From positions 1-62,910 of the forward strand of contig CALXBN010000050.1 in NCBI GenBank assembly GCA_944386555.1: a stretch of DNA of 62,910 bases, read 5' to 3'. Below are positions 41,399-49,575 of the stretch, in pieces. The position numbers were made by a program, and so were the translations under genes. The first letter of the stretch is position 1. Each line of letters starts with the position of its first letter. The DNA comes from an uncultured Ruthenibacterium sp. Its GTDB lineage: Bacteria; Bacillota; Clostridia; Oscillospirales; Ruminococcaceae. A model generated the notes under the pieces. That model ran no database searches and was not told the origin of the DNA. It saw only the letters and a list, made by a program, of their open reading frames with translations.

Positions 41399-43309
41399 AT
41401 GATCAACGTAACGCTGAAAGACGGCACCGTGCGCCAGTACGAGGCGGGCACCACTGCGGCCGAAGTAGCCAAAAGCCTGGGGGCGGGGCTGTATAAGGCC
41501 GCCTGCGCCGCCCGGCTGAACGGCCAGGCGGTGGACCTGCGCACCGAGCTGACCGAGGACTGCCGGCTGGACATCCTGACCTTTGACGACCCCGACGGCA
41601 AGCACGCCTTCTGGCACACCGCCGCCCACGTGATGGCACAGGCGGTGAAGCATCTGTTCCCCGAGGCGCATTTCGGCATCGGCCCGGCGGTGGAAAACGG
41701 CTGGTATTATGACATCAAGGCCGGCCGGCCCCTGACCACCGGCGACTTCGAGGCCATTGAGGCGGAGATGAAAAAGATCGTTAAGGCCGATTTGCCCCTG
41801 GAAAAGCGCACCATCACCGCGCAGGAGGGCCGGGCCCTGTTCGCCGGGCAGACCTATAAGCTGGAGCTGCTGGAGGAGTACGCCGAGAAGGGCTGGACGC
41901 TGACGGTGTACACCCAAGGCGATTTTACCGACCTGTGCGCCGGGCCCCACCTGATGAGCACCGGCGCGCTGAAAGCCGTGAAGCTGATGAAGGTGGCCGC
42001 CGCCTACTGGCGGGCCGATGCCACCCGGGACAGCCTGGACCGGCTGTACGGCATCGCCTTCCCGAAAGCCGCCCAGCTGGAGGAATATCTGCGCCTGCTG
42101 GAGGAGGCCCAAAAGCGCGACCACCGGCGCCTGGGCAAGGAGCTGGGCCTGTTCACCCTGCTGGAGGAGGGCCCGGGCTTCCCCTTCTTCCTGCCCAAGG
42201 GCATGATTTTGAAAAACACGCTGATCGACTACTGGCGGGAGATCCATCACAAGGCCGGCTACCAGGAGATCAGCACGCCCATGATCCTCAGCCGCAAATT
42301 GTGGGAGCGCAGCGGCCACTGGGACCACTATAAGAACAATATGTACACCACCGTCATCGACGAGGAGGACTTCGCCATCAAGCCCATGAACTGCCCCGGC
42401 GGCATGCTGGTGTACAAGACAAGCCCCCGCAGCTACCGCGATTTGCCCCTGCGCATGGGCGAGCTGGGCGTGGTGCACCGCCACGAACTGAGCGGCGCGC
42501 TGCACGGGCTGATGCGGGTGCGCTGCTTCACCCAGGACGACGCCCATATCTTCATGACGCCCGAGCAGATCAAGGATGAGATCAAAGGCGTGGTGCAGCT
42601 GATCGACCAGGTGTACAGCCTGTTCGGCTTCGAGTACCATATCGAGCTGTCCACCATGCCCGAGGATCACATGGGCGAACTGGCGGACTGGGAGCGGGCC
42701 ACCGACGCGCTGCGCGGCGCCATTGAGGAGCTGGGCCGCACCTACGAGGTGAACGAGGGCGACGGCGCCTTCTACGGCCCCAAGCTGGATTTCCACCTGG
42801 TGGACGCCATCGGCCGCACCTGGCAGTGCGGCACCATCCAGCTGGATATGCAGCTGCCCGAGCGCTTTGAGCTGGAGTACACCGGCGAGGACGGCCAGAA
42901 GCACCGGCCGGTGATGATCCACCGGGTGGTGTTCGGTTCCATCGAACGGTTCATCGGCATTTTGATCGAGCATTTTGCCGGGGCCTTCCCCGTGTGGCTG
43001 GCGCCCGAGCAGGTAAAGGTGATCCCCATCAGCGAGGCCCACCAGGCCTACGCCAACGAGATCGCCGCCAGGCTGGACGGCCAGGGCATCCGGGTGAGCG
43101 CCGACTGCCGCAGCGAGAAGATGGGCTACAAGATCCGCGAGGCCCAGCTGCAGAAAATTCCCTACATGCTGGTGGTGGGCGCCAAGGAGATGGAGGACGG
43201 TACCGTCAGCGTGCGCACCCGCAAGGGCGACAACGTGGGCACCATGTCCCTGGAGGCCTTTGCGGACCACATCCGGCAGCAGATCGAGACCCGCAGCCGG
43301 GAGCTGTAA
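41399..43309 (+). CDS. thrS: Threonyl-tRNA synthetase
   Basis: 636 aa, normal length. ATG at 41399 follows AAGGAGG (41384-41390). Domains in order: TGS (residues 1-60, VTLKDGTVRQYEAG), editing/SAD domain (HTAAHVMAQAVKHLFP near 70 and the DLCAGPH Cys-His motif near 182), class II catalytic core with zinc Cys in MNCPGGMLVY near 331, motif 3 near VVFGSIERFIG, and anticodon-binding domain at the end (KVIPISEAHQAYANEIA). It charges tRNA-Thr. Editing residues appear intact. Regulated by the upstream T-box. A terminator follows. Confidence 0.97.
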   Translation: MINVTLKDGTVRQYEAGTTAAEVAKSLGAGLYKAACAARLNGQAVDLRTELTEDCRLDILTFDDPDGKHAFWHTAAHVMAQAVKHLFPEAHFGIGPAVENGWYYDIKAGRPLTTGDFEAIEAEMKKIVKADLPLEKRTITAQEGRALFAGQTYKLELLEEYAEKGWTLTVYTQGDFTDLCAGPHLMSTGALKAVKLMKVAAAYWRADATRDSLDRLYGIAFPKAAQLEEYLRLLEEAQKRDHRRLGKELGLFTLLEEGPGFPFFLPKGMILKNTLIDYWREIHHKAGYQEISTPMILSRKLWERSGHWDHYKNNMYTTVIDEEDFAIKPMNCPGGMLVYKTSPRSYRDLPLRMGELGVVHRHELSGALHGLMRVRCFTQDDAHIFMTPEQIKDEIKGVVQLIDQVYSLFGFEYHIELSTMPEDHMGELADWERATDALRGAIEELGRTYEVNEGDGAFYGPKLDFHLVDAIGRTWQCGTIQLDMQLPERFELEYTGEDGQKHRPVMIHRVVFGSIERFIGILIEHFAGAFPVWLAPEQVKVIPISEAHQAYANEIAARLDGQGIRVSADCRSEKMGYKIREAQLQKIPYMLVVGAKEMEDGTVSVRTRKGDNVGTMSLEAFADHIRQQIETRSREL

Positions 43310-43337
43310 GGCGCGGCGGCACGGAGCGGCCGGTTCA

Positions 43338-43371
43338 AAGGGCGGAGGGCCTGGGGCTCTCCGCCTTTTTC
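43338..43371 (+). terminator. Terminator of thrS
   Basis: GGCGGAG pairs with CTCCGCC with a larger loop, then TTTTTC. The region 43372-43434 shows nothing further. Confidence 0.75.
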
Positions 43372-43434
43372 ATGGCCCGGGGCGGACACGGCCGGGGGTT
43401 CTGCGGGCGGGCAGATGCCGGCCCGAAGGGGAAA

Positions 43435-43481
43435 TTGCGCGCCGGGCGTTTTCGTGGTATGATAATATAGTATGATAATAT
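43435..43481 (+). promoter_or_regulatory. Promoter of cls with duplicated -10 region
   Basis: TTGCGC (43435-43440), 17-bp spacer, TATGAT (43458-43463). A 12-bp unit, GTATGATAATAT, occurs twice at 43457-43468 and 43470-43481, so two -10-like sequences lie 13 bp apart. Confidence 0.65.
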
Positions 43482-43672
43482 TGGCATACAAGGGGGCGCG
43501 CTGCCGGCCATGCCTGCAGCGGCGCCGGGCCGCGGCGAGGCGTTTCGAAGCACAGCTGCTGCACCCCTTGCTGCGGAATGGATAAAAGGAACCGCGCATG
43601 CTTTGCGGCGGCCCGCCGGGCGGGCCCGGGCGCGGACAGGCCGGGCGGTGCCCGGGGAAAGGGGGTGTTTGT

Positions 43673-45199
43673 GTGCGCAAGGTACGGCGGCTGTTGTTCA
43701 ACCGCATCACCATCACCGGTGCGCTGATCCTGATCCAGCTGGCTTGGCTGCTGGCGGCATTCACCGAACTGGCCTACCTGTCCCCGTGGATCGGCGCAGG
43801 GCTTTCGGCCATGAGCCTGCTGGTGGTGCTGTATATCGTGCGCAAGGACGACAACCCCGCGTATAAGATCGGCTGGATCATCCTGATCCTGCTGATCCCG
43901 CTGCTGGGGGCGCTGCTGTACCTGTGTTTCGGCAACAAGCGCCCGGCCCGGGGCATGCGCCGGCGCTTCCGGCGCGCCCAGGCGCTCACGCGCCCGGTGC
44001 TGGGCCAGAACCCCGCGGCCGCGGCCGGCCTGGCGGGCCGCCCCCTGGCCACGGCCCGGTATGTGGCCCGCTACGGCCCCTGGCCGGTATGGCGCAACAC
44101 GGACGTCACCTACTACCCCGTGGGCGAGGCCATGTTCGCAGACATGATGGCCGCCCTGGAAAGCGCCCGGCATTACATCCTTCTGGAGTATTTCATCGTG
44201 CACCAGGGCAGCTATATGTGGGAGAGCATGCTGGCGGTGCTCAAGCGCAAGGCCGCCCAGGGGGTGGAAGTGCGCATGATGTACGATGATCTGGGCAGCG
44301 TGGCCATTTTGCCCGGGGATTACTGGCTGCAGATGGAGCAGGCGGGCATCAAGTGCATGGCCTTCAACCCCTTTGTGCCGGTGATGAGCCTGGTGATGAA
44401 CAACCGGGACCACCGCAAGATCCTGGTGGTGGACGGCCACACCGCGTTCAACGGCGGCATCAACCTGGCCGACGAATACATCAACCGCATCCACCCCCAC
44501 GGCCACTGGAAAGATACCGGCCTGCGGCTGGTGGGCGAAGGGGTGTGGAACTTCACCGTGATGTTCCTGGAGACCTGGAACGCCTTCCGCCCCACGGAAA
44601 CGGACCTGGCCGCCTTCCGCCCGGCGGCGCACCATCCCGCGCCCTTTACGGGCACCGGTTATGTGCAGCCTTTCGGCGACACGCCGCTGGACGACGAGCC
44701 CCTCAGTGAAAACGTTTACAATGAGATCCTGGCTCAGGCGTTGGATTATGTGTACATCTGCACGCCGTATCTGTCCATCAGCAACGAGATGCAGGCCGCC
44801 CTGTGCACCGCCGCCAAGCGGGGGGTGGACGTGCGCATCATCACCCCGGGCATCCCCGATAAAAAGATCGTTTACCGGCTGACCCGCAGCTACTACCCGC
44901 CCCTTCTGCAGGCAGGGGTGAAGATCTTCGAGTACACCCCCGGTTTCATCCACGCCAAAAGCTATGTGTCCGACGACCGCCTGGCGGTGGTGGGAACCAT
45001 CAACATGGACTTCCGCAGCCTGTACCTCCACTTCGAGTGCGGTACCCTGCTGTACGGCTGCCGGGCGGTGGCCGATGTCAAGGCGGATTTCCTGGACACC
45101 CAGGCAAAATGCCGCACCGTGCGCCTGAGCGACTGCCGCACCGGCTTCTTCGGCGGGCTGTGGAACGCCGTGCTGCGGGTACTGGCGCCGCTGCTGTAA
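43673..45199 (+). CDS. cls: Cardiolipin synthase
   Basis: 508 aa. GTG at 43673 after AAAGGGGG. It joins two phosphatidylglycerols to cardiolipin at the membrane. Two N-terminal spans (residues 8-30 and 60-85 region, TITGALILIQLAWLLAAF and IGWIILILLIPLLGALLY) match Cls. Two phospholipase-D HKD motifs are complete: HRKILVVDG near residue 247 and HAKSYVSDD near 426, each followed by the GGINLADEY / VGTINMD Asn-Asp elements. Typical Firmicutes Cls length. Followed after 54 bp by a glycosyltransferase gene on the same strand without an obvious terminator. Confidence 0.95.
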   Translation: MRKVRRLLFNRITITGALILIQLAWLLAAFTELAYLSPWIGAGLSAMSLLVVLYIVRKDDNPAYKIGWIILILLIPLLGALLYLCFGNKRPARGMRRRFRRAQALTRPVLGQNPAAAAGLAGRPLATARYVARYGPWPVWRNTDVTYYPVGEAMFADMMAALESARHYILLEYFIVHQGSYMWESMLAVLKRKAAQGVEVRMMYDDLGSVAILPGDYWLQMEQAGIKCMAFNPFVPVMSLVMNNRDHRKILVVDGHTAFNGGINLADEYINRIHPHGHWKDTGLRLVGEGVWNFTVMFLETWNAFRPTETDLAAFRPAAHHPAPFTGTGYVQPFGDTPLDDEPLSENVYNEILAQALDYVYICTPYLSISNEMQAALCTAAKRGVDVRIITPGIPDKKIVYRLTRSYYPPLLQAGVKIFEYTPGFIHAKSYVSDDRLAVVGTINMDFRSLYLHFECGTLLYGCRAVADVKADFLDTQAKCRTVRLSDCRTGFFGGLWNAVLRVLAPLL

Positions 45200-45253
45200 G
45201 GCCCCGCCGCCCTGCCGGGGCCCGGGCAGCCATCATCCAAAAGGAAGTGCCTC

Positions 45254-46243
45254 ATGAAAGCGACTGTCGTCATCCCCAATTTGAACGGAGCGGGCTGGCT
45301 GCGGGATTCCATCGAATCCATCTGGGCCCAGACCGAACAGGATTTTGAACTGATCGTGGTGGACAACGGCTCCGCCGACGAAAGCCTGGCCATCGCCCGC
45401 AGCTATGTGGGCCGTCCGGGCTATACGCTGATCGAAAACGGGCGCAACACCGGATTTTCCCACGCGGTGAACCAGGGCATCCGGGCGGCGAAGGGAGACT
45501 ATGTGGCCCTGTTCAACAACGATGCCTTTGCCGAACCCGACTGGCTGGCCCGGCTGATCGATGCCGCCGAGGCCGAGCCCCGGGCCTTTGCCGTGCAGTG
45601 CCTGATGATCCGCCATTTCCAGCGGGACCTGGCCGATGACGCCGGCGACTATGTGACCCTGTTCGGCTGGGCCTGCAAGCGGGGTGACGGGCTGTACTGG
45701 CGGCGCTATCAGAAGCCCGGGCGCATCTTTTCCGCCTGCGGCGGCGCCAGCCTGTACCGCCGGGCCGTGTTCGAGGAGATCGGCCTGTTCGACGAGAACT
45801 TTTTCGCCTATTTTGAGGATGTGGATATCAGCTGGCGGGCCAACAACCGGGGCTACAAAAACCTGTACTGCCCCGCGGCCCGTTGCTACCACATCTGCGG
45901 GGCCACCACCGGCGCGGTGCGGTACAATCCCTTTAAAAGCGTGCAGAGCGGGCGCAACAGCATCCTGCTGCCCTGGAAAAACATGCCCCTGGCCATGTTC
46001 ATCGTCAATTTCCCCTTTCTGCTCTTCGGCTACCTGCTGAAGATTCTGGTGTTCGGCCTGCGGGGGTTCTGGACGCCTTATATCCAAGGGGCCGGGGAGG
46101 CATTCCGGATGATGCCCCGGCTGGAGAAGCCCCGCTTCCGCTGGCGGGACCTGCCCAATTACCTGCTGATGGAGGTGTGGATGGCCGCCAACTGCTTTAC
46201 CTATGCGGCCTACCGGATCCGCCGCTTTTTGGGCTGGAAATAA
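45254..46243 (+). CDS. Glycosyltransferase family 2
   Basis: 329 aa. AAAGGAAG precedes the ATG. GT-A fold: the opening VVIPNLNGAGWLRDSI and VVDNGSADESL near residue 37 bind the nucleotide sugar, FNNDAF near 88 is the metal-binding DxD-type motif in its N-N-D form, and FAYFEDVDISWRA near 185 is the acceptor-side ED motif of rhamnosyl- and related transferases. A hydrophobic stretch near 255 (PLAMFIVNFPFLLFGYLLKILVF) may lie on the membrane. Probably adds a sugar to a cell-wall polysaccharide; donor unknown. May be co-transcribed with cls. Confidence 0.93.
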   Translation: MKATVVIPNLNGAGWLRDSIESIWAQTEQDFELIVVDNGSADESLAIARSYVGRPGYTLIENGRNTGFSHAVNQGIRAAKGDYVALFNNDAFAEPDWLARLIDAAEAEPRAFAVQCLMIRHFQRDLADDAGDYVTLFGWACKRGDGLYWRRYQKPGRIFSACGGASLYRRAVFEEIGLFDENFFAYFEDVDISWRANNRGYKNLYCPAARCYHICGATTGAVRYNPFKSVQSGRNSILLPWKNMPLAMFIVNFPFLLFGYLLKILVFGLRGFWTPYIQGAGEAFRMMPRLEKPRFRWRDLPNYLLMEVWMAANCFTYAAYRIRRFLGWK

Positions 46244-46258
46244 TTTTTCTGTTTTTTG

Positions 46259-46288
46259 TTGCAAAAGGCGCGCCGCTCTCGTTATAAT
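46259..46288 (+). promoter_or_regulatory. Promoter of the Ala-rich acidic protein gene
   Basis: TTGCAA (46259-46264), 18-bp spacer, TATAAT (46283-46288), 41 bp before the ATG. Confidence 0.75.
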
Positions 46289-46329
46289 GATAGCAGGACA
46301 CCCGCTTGCATTGAAAGGAGCTGAACGCA

Positions 46330-46992
46330 ATGGGATTCTGGACAAAATTGCTGGGCCTGGGTACGGCCGCGCTGGCTGCGGCCGCCGCCGTGAAAGTGGC
46401 CCAAAAGTATGAGGAAAACAAGGCCCAGCAGGCCGAGGATGTGTTCGACGCCGAGGGCGCCGAAGTACCGCACGAGGAGACCCCCGGCGGCTGGGAGGAC
46501 GCCGCTGCCGCGGCAGAGCCCGATGGCGCCGGCCGGGCGGACGACGGGGACGCGCCCCAGGACGTGTGGGACGATGTGACCCGCGCGGCAGGCGATGTGT
46601 GGGACGAGACAAGGGAGAAGATGGAGGACGCCGCCGAAAAGGCCGGCGTGGACACCGATGAGGTGGCCGCCGCCCTGCGCGAGGCGGGCAGCGCCCTGGC
46701 CGGGGCCGGCAAGGCCGTGGCCACTGCCGGCGCCGCTGTGGCCCGCAAGGTGGCTGCCGAAGCCCCGGGCTTCCTGGACAAGGTGAAAACCCAGGCCACC
46801 GACCTGGCCGCCCAGGTGAAGGACGTGGTAAAGGGCGCCATGGCCGACGACTATATGGCCGATGAAGGCGATGAGGACGAGGACGTTCCCGAGGACCCTG
46901 AAACGCCCGCAGCGCCGGAAGATGCCGATGAGCCCGCCCGGCCCCAGGCCGGCGCAGACCCGGAGGCTGCGCCCGGGGATCAGGCGCAGTAA
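46330..46992 (+). CDS. Ala- and Asp/Glu-rich protein with N-terminal hydrophobic segment
   Basis: 220 aa. GAAAGGAG precedes the ATG. Residues 5-22 are a short hydrophobic helix (LLGLGTAALAAAAAVKVA). The middle (residues 75-175) is amphipathic helix with repeating Ala, Lys and Glu, reminiscent of LEA- or apolipoprotein-like stress proteins (VWDETREKMEDAAEKAG, AAQVKDVVKGAMADD). The C-terminal 45 residues are very acidic and Pro-rich. No catalytic motif or family recognised. It has its own promoter and terminator, so it is a separate unit. It could bind membranes or protect the envelope, but this is inference from composition only. Confidence 0.75.
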   Translation: MGFWTKLLGLGTAALAAAAAVKVAQKYEENKAQQAEDVFDAEGAEVPHEETPGGWEDAAAAAEPDGAGRADDGDAPQDVWDDVTRAAGDVWDETREKMEDAAEKAGVDTDEVAAALREAGSALAGAGKAVATAGAAVARKVAAEAPGFLDKVKTQATDLAAQVKDVVKGAMADDYMADEGDEDEDVPEDPETPAAPEDADEPARPQAGADPEAAPGDQAQ

Positions 46993-47034
46993 AGCGGCCG
47001 GCGCGCCGCCCGCGGAAAAAGCAGTACGGCTTGC

Positions 47035-47082
47035 AAATCCCGGAAGGGGGCTTTGAAAAAGCCCCCTTCCGGGATTTTTTTG
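47035..47082 (+). terminator. Terminator of the Ala-rich acidic protein gene
   Basis: AAATCCCGGAAGGGGGCTTT pairs with its full complement around a short loop, then a T run: one of the strongest terminators in the window. Confidence 0.93.
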
Positions 47083-47142
47083 CTTCGAGACGTGGCCCGC
47101 CGGCGCTGCGGACGGCCTTTGCGGAAGGCCTTCCTGAAAATC

Positions 47143-47169
47143 AAAAAAGGGGCCCCGGGAAGGCCCCTT
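47143..47169 (-). terminator. Terminator of the NTF2-like / dcd unit
   Basis: AAGGGGCC pairs with GGCCCCTT; six T follow on the minus strand. Just beyond the NTF2-like stop. Confidence 0.75.
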
Positions 47170-47210
47170 CTGCGGTGAGGGAAACGGCGGGCTGCGGCGC
47201 CTGCCGCGGG

Positions 47211-47645
47211 TCAGAACCATCGGGCGGGTTCGTCCCGGAACCGGGGCGCCCCGCCGCCGGCATAGGGGTCGTAGCGGTTCCGGTTGCAGCCAAATTCCTG
47301 CAGCCGGCACATCTTCGCGCCCTGCCAGCGGATCAGGCTGATGCCGTCAAAGGCATCGGCGGCACCGTCGTTCATTCGGCTGCGGAAAGTCCACAGCACC
47401 ACGGTTTCTTCATCGCTGTGGAAAAAGCGGCGGATATCCCACTGCTGTACCCGTCCCCGGGTGTTCCATTCGTCGAACCAGTGGCGGATGGCCCCGGCGC
47501 CCCGGTACTGGGGGCCCCAGCTCTCGATGTACAGCGCGTCGTCGGTGAAAAGCTGCCCGATGTCGAAGGGGGCGGGGTGCAGCCACAGGCCGAACCACTG
47601 GCGCACAAGGGCCTCCCGGGCCTGCTTCTGTTCGGGCCCTGTCAT
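47211..47645 (-). CDS. NTF2/SnoaL-like small protein
   Basis: 144 aa. The ATG overlaps the dcd stop (ATGA). The cone-shaped NTF2-like fold is suggested by the opening REALVRQWFGLWLHP, the FTDDALYIESWGPQYRG block, AIRHWFDEWN and the late FDGISLIRWQGAKMCRLQEFG. Such proteins are isomerases, hydrolases or binding modules; a catalytic set is not identifiable, so the role is unknown. Co-transcription with dcd is likely. Confidence 0.8.
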   Translation of the reverse strand: MTGPEQKQAREALVRQWFGLWLHPAPFDIGQLFTDDALYIESWGPQYRGAGAIRHWFDEWNTRGRVQQWDIRRFFHSDEETVVLWTFRSRMNDGAADAFDGISLIRWQGAKMCRLQEFGCNRNRYDPYAGGGAPRFRDEPARWF

Positions 47646-48181
47646 GGCGCCATCTCCCGGTCCAGATATGCCCGGCTGCCGGTGGCGCCCCGCTGGCCCT
47701 GGTATTTGCCCCGGTAAGGGTGCAGGGCAGCGGCGTCCATGCGGGCAAACACCAGCTGGCCCACCCGCCTGCCGGCCTGCAGCTGGATGGCGCAGCGGTT
47801 GGCGTTGAACAGCTCCAGGGTGATCTCGCCCTCGAAGCCGGGGTCCACCCAGCCGGCGTTCTGGATGAACAGCCCCATGCGGCCCAAGCTGCTGCGCCCT
47901 TCCACAAAGGCGGTCAGGTCGTCGGGCAGGCGGAAGTACTCCATGGTGGTGGCCAAAACGAACTGGTTGGGCAGCAGGGTGTAGGTGTCCGTGGTGATGG
48001 TTTTGTAGGAGACGGGGCTGTCCAGCGTGATAATGCCCGAGGGGTTGTCCTCCACGATGCTGAAAGTGTTGCCCAGGCGGATGTCCACACTGGCGGGCTG
48101 GATCTGGCCCTCTGCCAGCGGGCGCGCCGTCAGCTGCCCGTCCGCCAGCATGGCGGTGATGGTGCGGTCGGATAAGATCAT
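47642..48181 (-). CDS. dcd: dCTP deaminase
   Basis: 179 aa, within the usual range. It deaminates dCTP to dUTP (some clostridial members go on to dUMP). Visible motifs are QPASVDIRLG near residue 27, the Ser-Ser-Leu block VEGRSSLGRMGLF, GWVDPGFEGEITLEL near 111 (catalytic Glu) and the C-terminal KYQGQRGATGSRAY. AAGGAGG precedes the ATG. Pairs with the NTF2-like gene. Supplies dTTP precursors, in keeping with the window's pyrimidine operon, but is not linked to it. Confidence 0.93.
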   Translation of the reverse strand: MILSDRTITAMLADGQLTARPLAEGQIQPASVDIRLGNTFSIVEDNPSGIITLDSPVSYKTITTDTYTLLPNQFVLATTMEYFRLPDDLTAFVEGRSSLGRMGLFIQNAGWVDPGFEGEITLELFNANRCAIQLQAGRRVGQLVFARMDAAALHPYRGKYQGQRGATGSRAYLDREMAP

Positions 48182-48218
48182 GATGCGATTCTCCTCCTTT
48201 TCAAAAGCCGCGGGGTCG

Positions 48219-48250
48219 GAAAAAGCGGGGGCCGCATCCAGGCCCCCGCA
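48219..48250 (-). terminator. Terminator of the 57-aa gene
   Basis: GCGGGGGCC pairs with GGCCCCCGC around a 7-nt loop; TTTTT follows on the minus strand. Confidence 0.8.
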
Positions 48251-48271
48251 GTTTCGGCGCAGCGCGCCGCA

Positions 48272-48445
48272 TTATTCTTCCTTCCGGCCATCCCCGGGCG
48301 CGCCGGCGGCATGGGCCAGCGTGTGCAGGGCGTCCAGCTCCAGCGGCGGGCAGGTGCGCCCGGTCATCAATTCGGCGCCGGCCAGCAGGTCTTCGGCGGC
48401 CTGTACGTCTTCGGCGGGCATGGATTCTTCACGGTTCTGTTTCAT
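48272..48445 (-). CDS. Small acidic hypothetical protein (57 aa)
   Basis: ATG with GAAAGGAT about 7-8 nt upstream, clear stop and terminator. Acidic first half (ESMPAEDVQAAEDLLAGAE), one Cys (GRTCPPLELDALHTLAH) and a charged end. Helical, no membrane segment, no family recognised. Its own RBS and terminator argue it is real. Confidence 0.6.
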   Translation of the reverse strand: MKQNREESMPAEDVQAAEDLLAGAELMTGRTCPPLELDALHTLAHAAGAPGDGRKEE

Positions 48446-48603
48446 GGCAGGTCATCCTTTCAGCGTTTTGCGGTGCGGTTTGCGTGCTGCAGCCTGCAGG
48501 ACGGGCCCCTGCAGTGCCATGATCTTACCGCAGCCGGGTCAACGCAAGGTCAACACAGCCGTTGATCTTCTGTTGAAGACGGCCGCCGGGCGCGGCCGGC
48601 GGG

Positions 48604-48735
48604 TCATTCGTCGTCGCCGTCGGAATAGATCTCGATGTACTCGGGCGTGCCGGCGCGGTCGATGTACAAAAGCGCCGCCAGGGCTGCAATGGCCACCGAC
48701 AGCAGGCCGATCACTTTCAGGCAGAATTTGAACAT
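48604..48735 (-). CDS. Small single-span membrane protein (43 aa)
   Basis: ATG with GAGAGGAG at about 9 nt. A basic start (FKFCLK) followed by one hydrophobic helix (VIGLLSVAIAALAALLYI) and an acidic tail (YIEIYSDGDDE). Such proteins often regulate membrane complexes, but nothing here shows a partner. The gap 48446-48603 holds no terminator that I could recognise, so it may share a transcript with the 57-aa gene downstream. Confidence 0.6.
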   Translation of the reverse strand: MFKFCLKVIGLLSVAIAALAALLYIDRAGTPEYIEIYSDGDDE

Positions 48736-48783
48736 GGCAATTCGCTCCTCTCTAGTTGGGCGGGATATGTGCCCCGCCGGCGT

Positions 48784-49356
48784 TCAATAGGGCACCGCCA
48801 GGAAGGTTCCCAGCGCCGCCGCGCAGGGCCCCGGCGCCCCCGGGCAGGGGAAAGCCGCGCCGAAAGCGGCCTCGGCTTCGTCGTACAGGAATACGTTCCC
48901 GGGCATCAGGCAGCCCGCCGCGGGCGCGCGGCCGAATACCCCGGTGAACGCCGCCGCCGGGATCTGCCCTTCTGCGGCCCAGTACTCGCCCTGTTCGTCG
49001 GCGCCGGAAAAAAACCGGGGCGCGGGGGCGGCCAGGGGCCGCACCGGTGCGTCCGGCGCGCCGGCAGCCCCCCGCCGGTACAGCGAAAGGCGGGCGCCGG
49101 CGGCTTTGCCCACCGACAGGAACAGGTAACGCCCGGCGCCGTCCTCCAGGCTGACGGCCAGGCCCATGCGGGCGGTGGGCCCGGGCGCGGCGTCGAACAC
49201 CGTGGTGCACCAGCACAGCGCCCCGCGGTACACGTAGGCCCGCAGATAGGCGTACACCGGCCCCCGGGCCGGGCGGCCGTAAAAGTGGGTGATCTTCAGG
49301 GCGGGCAGCGTTTCGGCGGGCAGAGGCACCGCACTGTCCGTCAACAGAAAAGCCAT
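48784..49356 (-). CDS. Hypothetical protein, possible carbohydrate-binding family-9-like fold
   Basis: 190 aa. GGGGAGG lies 7 nt before the ATG. No signal peptide. The strands (AYLRAYVYRGALCWCTTVFD, RMGLAVSLEDGAGRYLFLSVG) and the late PGNVFLYDEAEAAFGAAFP read like CBM9-type or DOMON-like beta sandwiches that occur in Clostridia as stand-alone proteins, but key ligands cannot be assigned. It has its own promoter, divergent from the Rnf operon. Treat the fold as a guess. Confidence 0.6.
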   Translation of the reverse strand: MAFLLTDSAVPLPAETLPALKITHFYGRPARGPVYAYLRAYVYRGALCWCTTVFDAAPGPTARMGLAVSLEDGAGRYLFLSVGKAAGARLSLYRRGAAGAPDAPVRPLAAPAPRFFSGADEQGEYWAAEGQIPAAAFTGVFGRAPAAGCLMPGNVFLYDEAEAAFGAAFPCPGAPGPCAAALGTFLAVPY

Positions 49357-49384
49357 GGCCGCACCTCCCCGGGAATTTGCTTTC

Positions 49385-49413
49385 AGTATACCACATTCCC
49401 TGCCCGGGCGCAA
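49385..49413 (-). promoter_or_regulatory. Promoter of the 190-aa protein gene
   Basis: On the minus strand: TTGCGC (49408-49413), 17-bp spacer, TATACT (49385-49390). Confidence 0.75.
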
Positions 49414-49467
49414 CGGATTTTGCCGGCAAGGAAACGGCAAAAAGTTTTGTGAAAAACTTAACTTATG

Positions 49468-49496
49468 TTGAGAAAAGCGGCGTACAATGTTACAAT
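49468..49496 (+). promoter_or_regulatory. Promoter of the Rnf operon
   Basis: TTGAGA (49468-49473), 17-bp spacer, TACAAT (49491-49496); about 75 nt of leader precede rnfC. Confidence 0.75.
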
Positions 49497-49575
49497 AAAG
49501 GATGCGAAACCAGCCTTGCCCGGCGCAGTGGGTGCGCGGTGCAGGGCAAACCTTGCGCAGAGAGAGGGTACTGTC

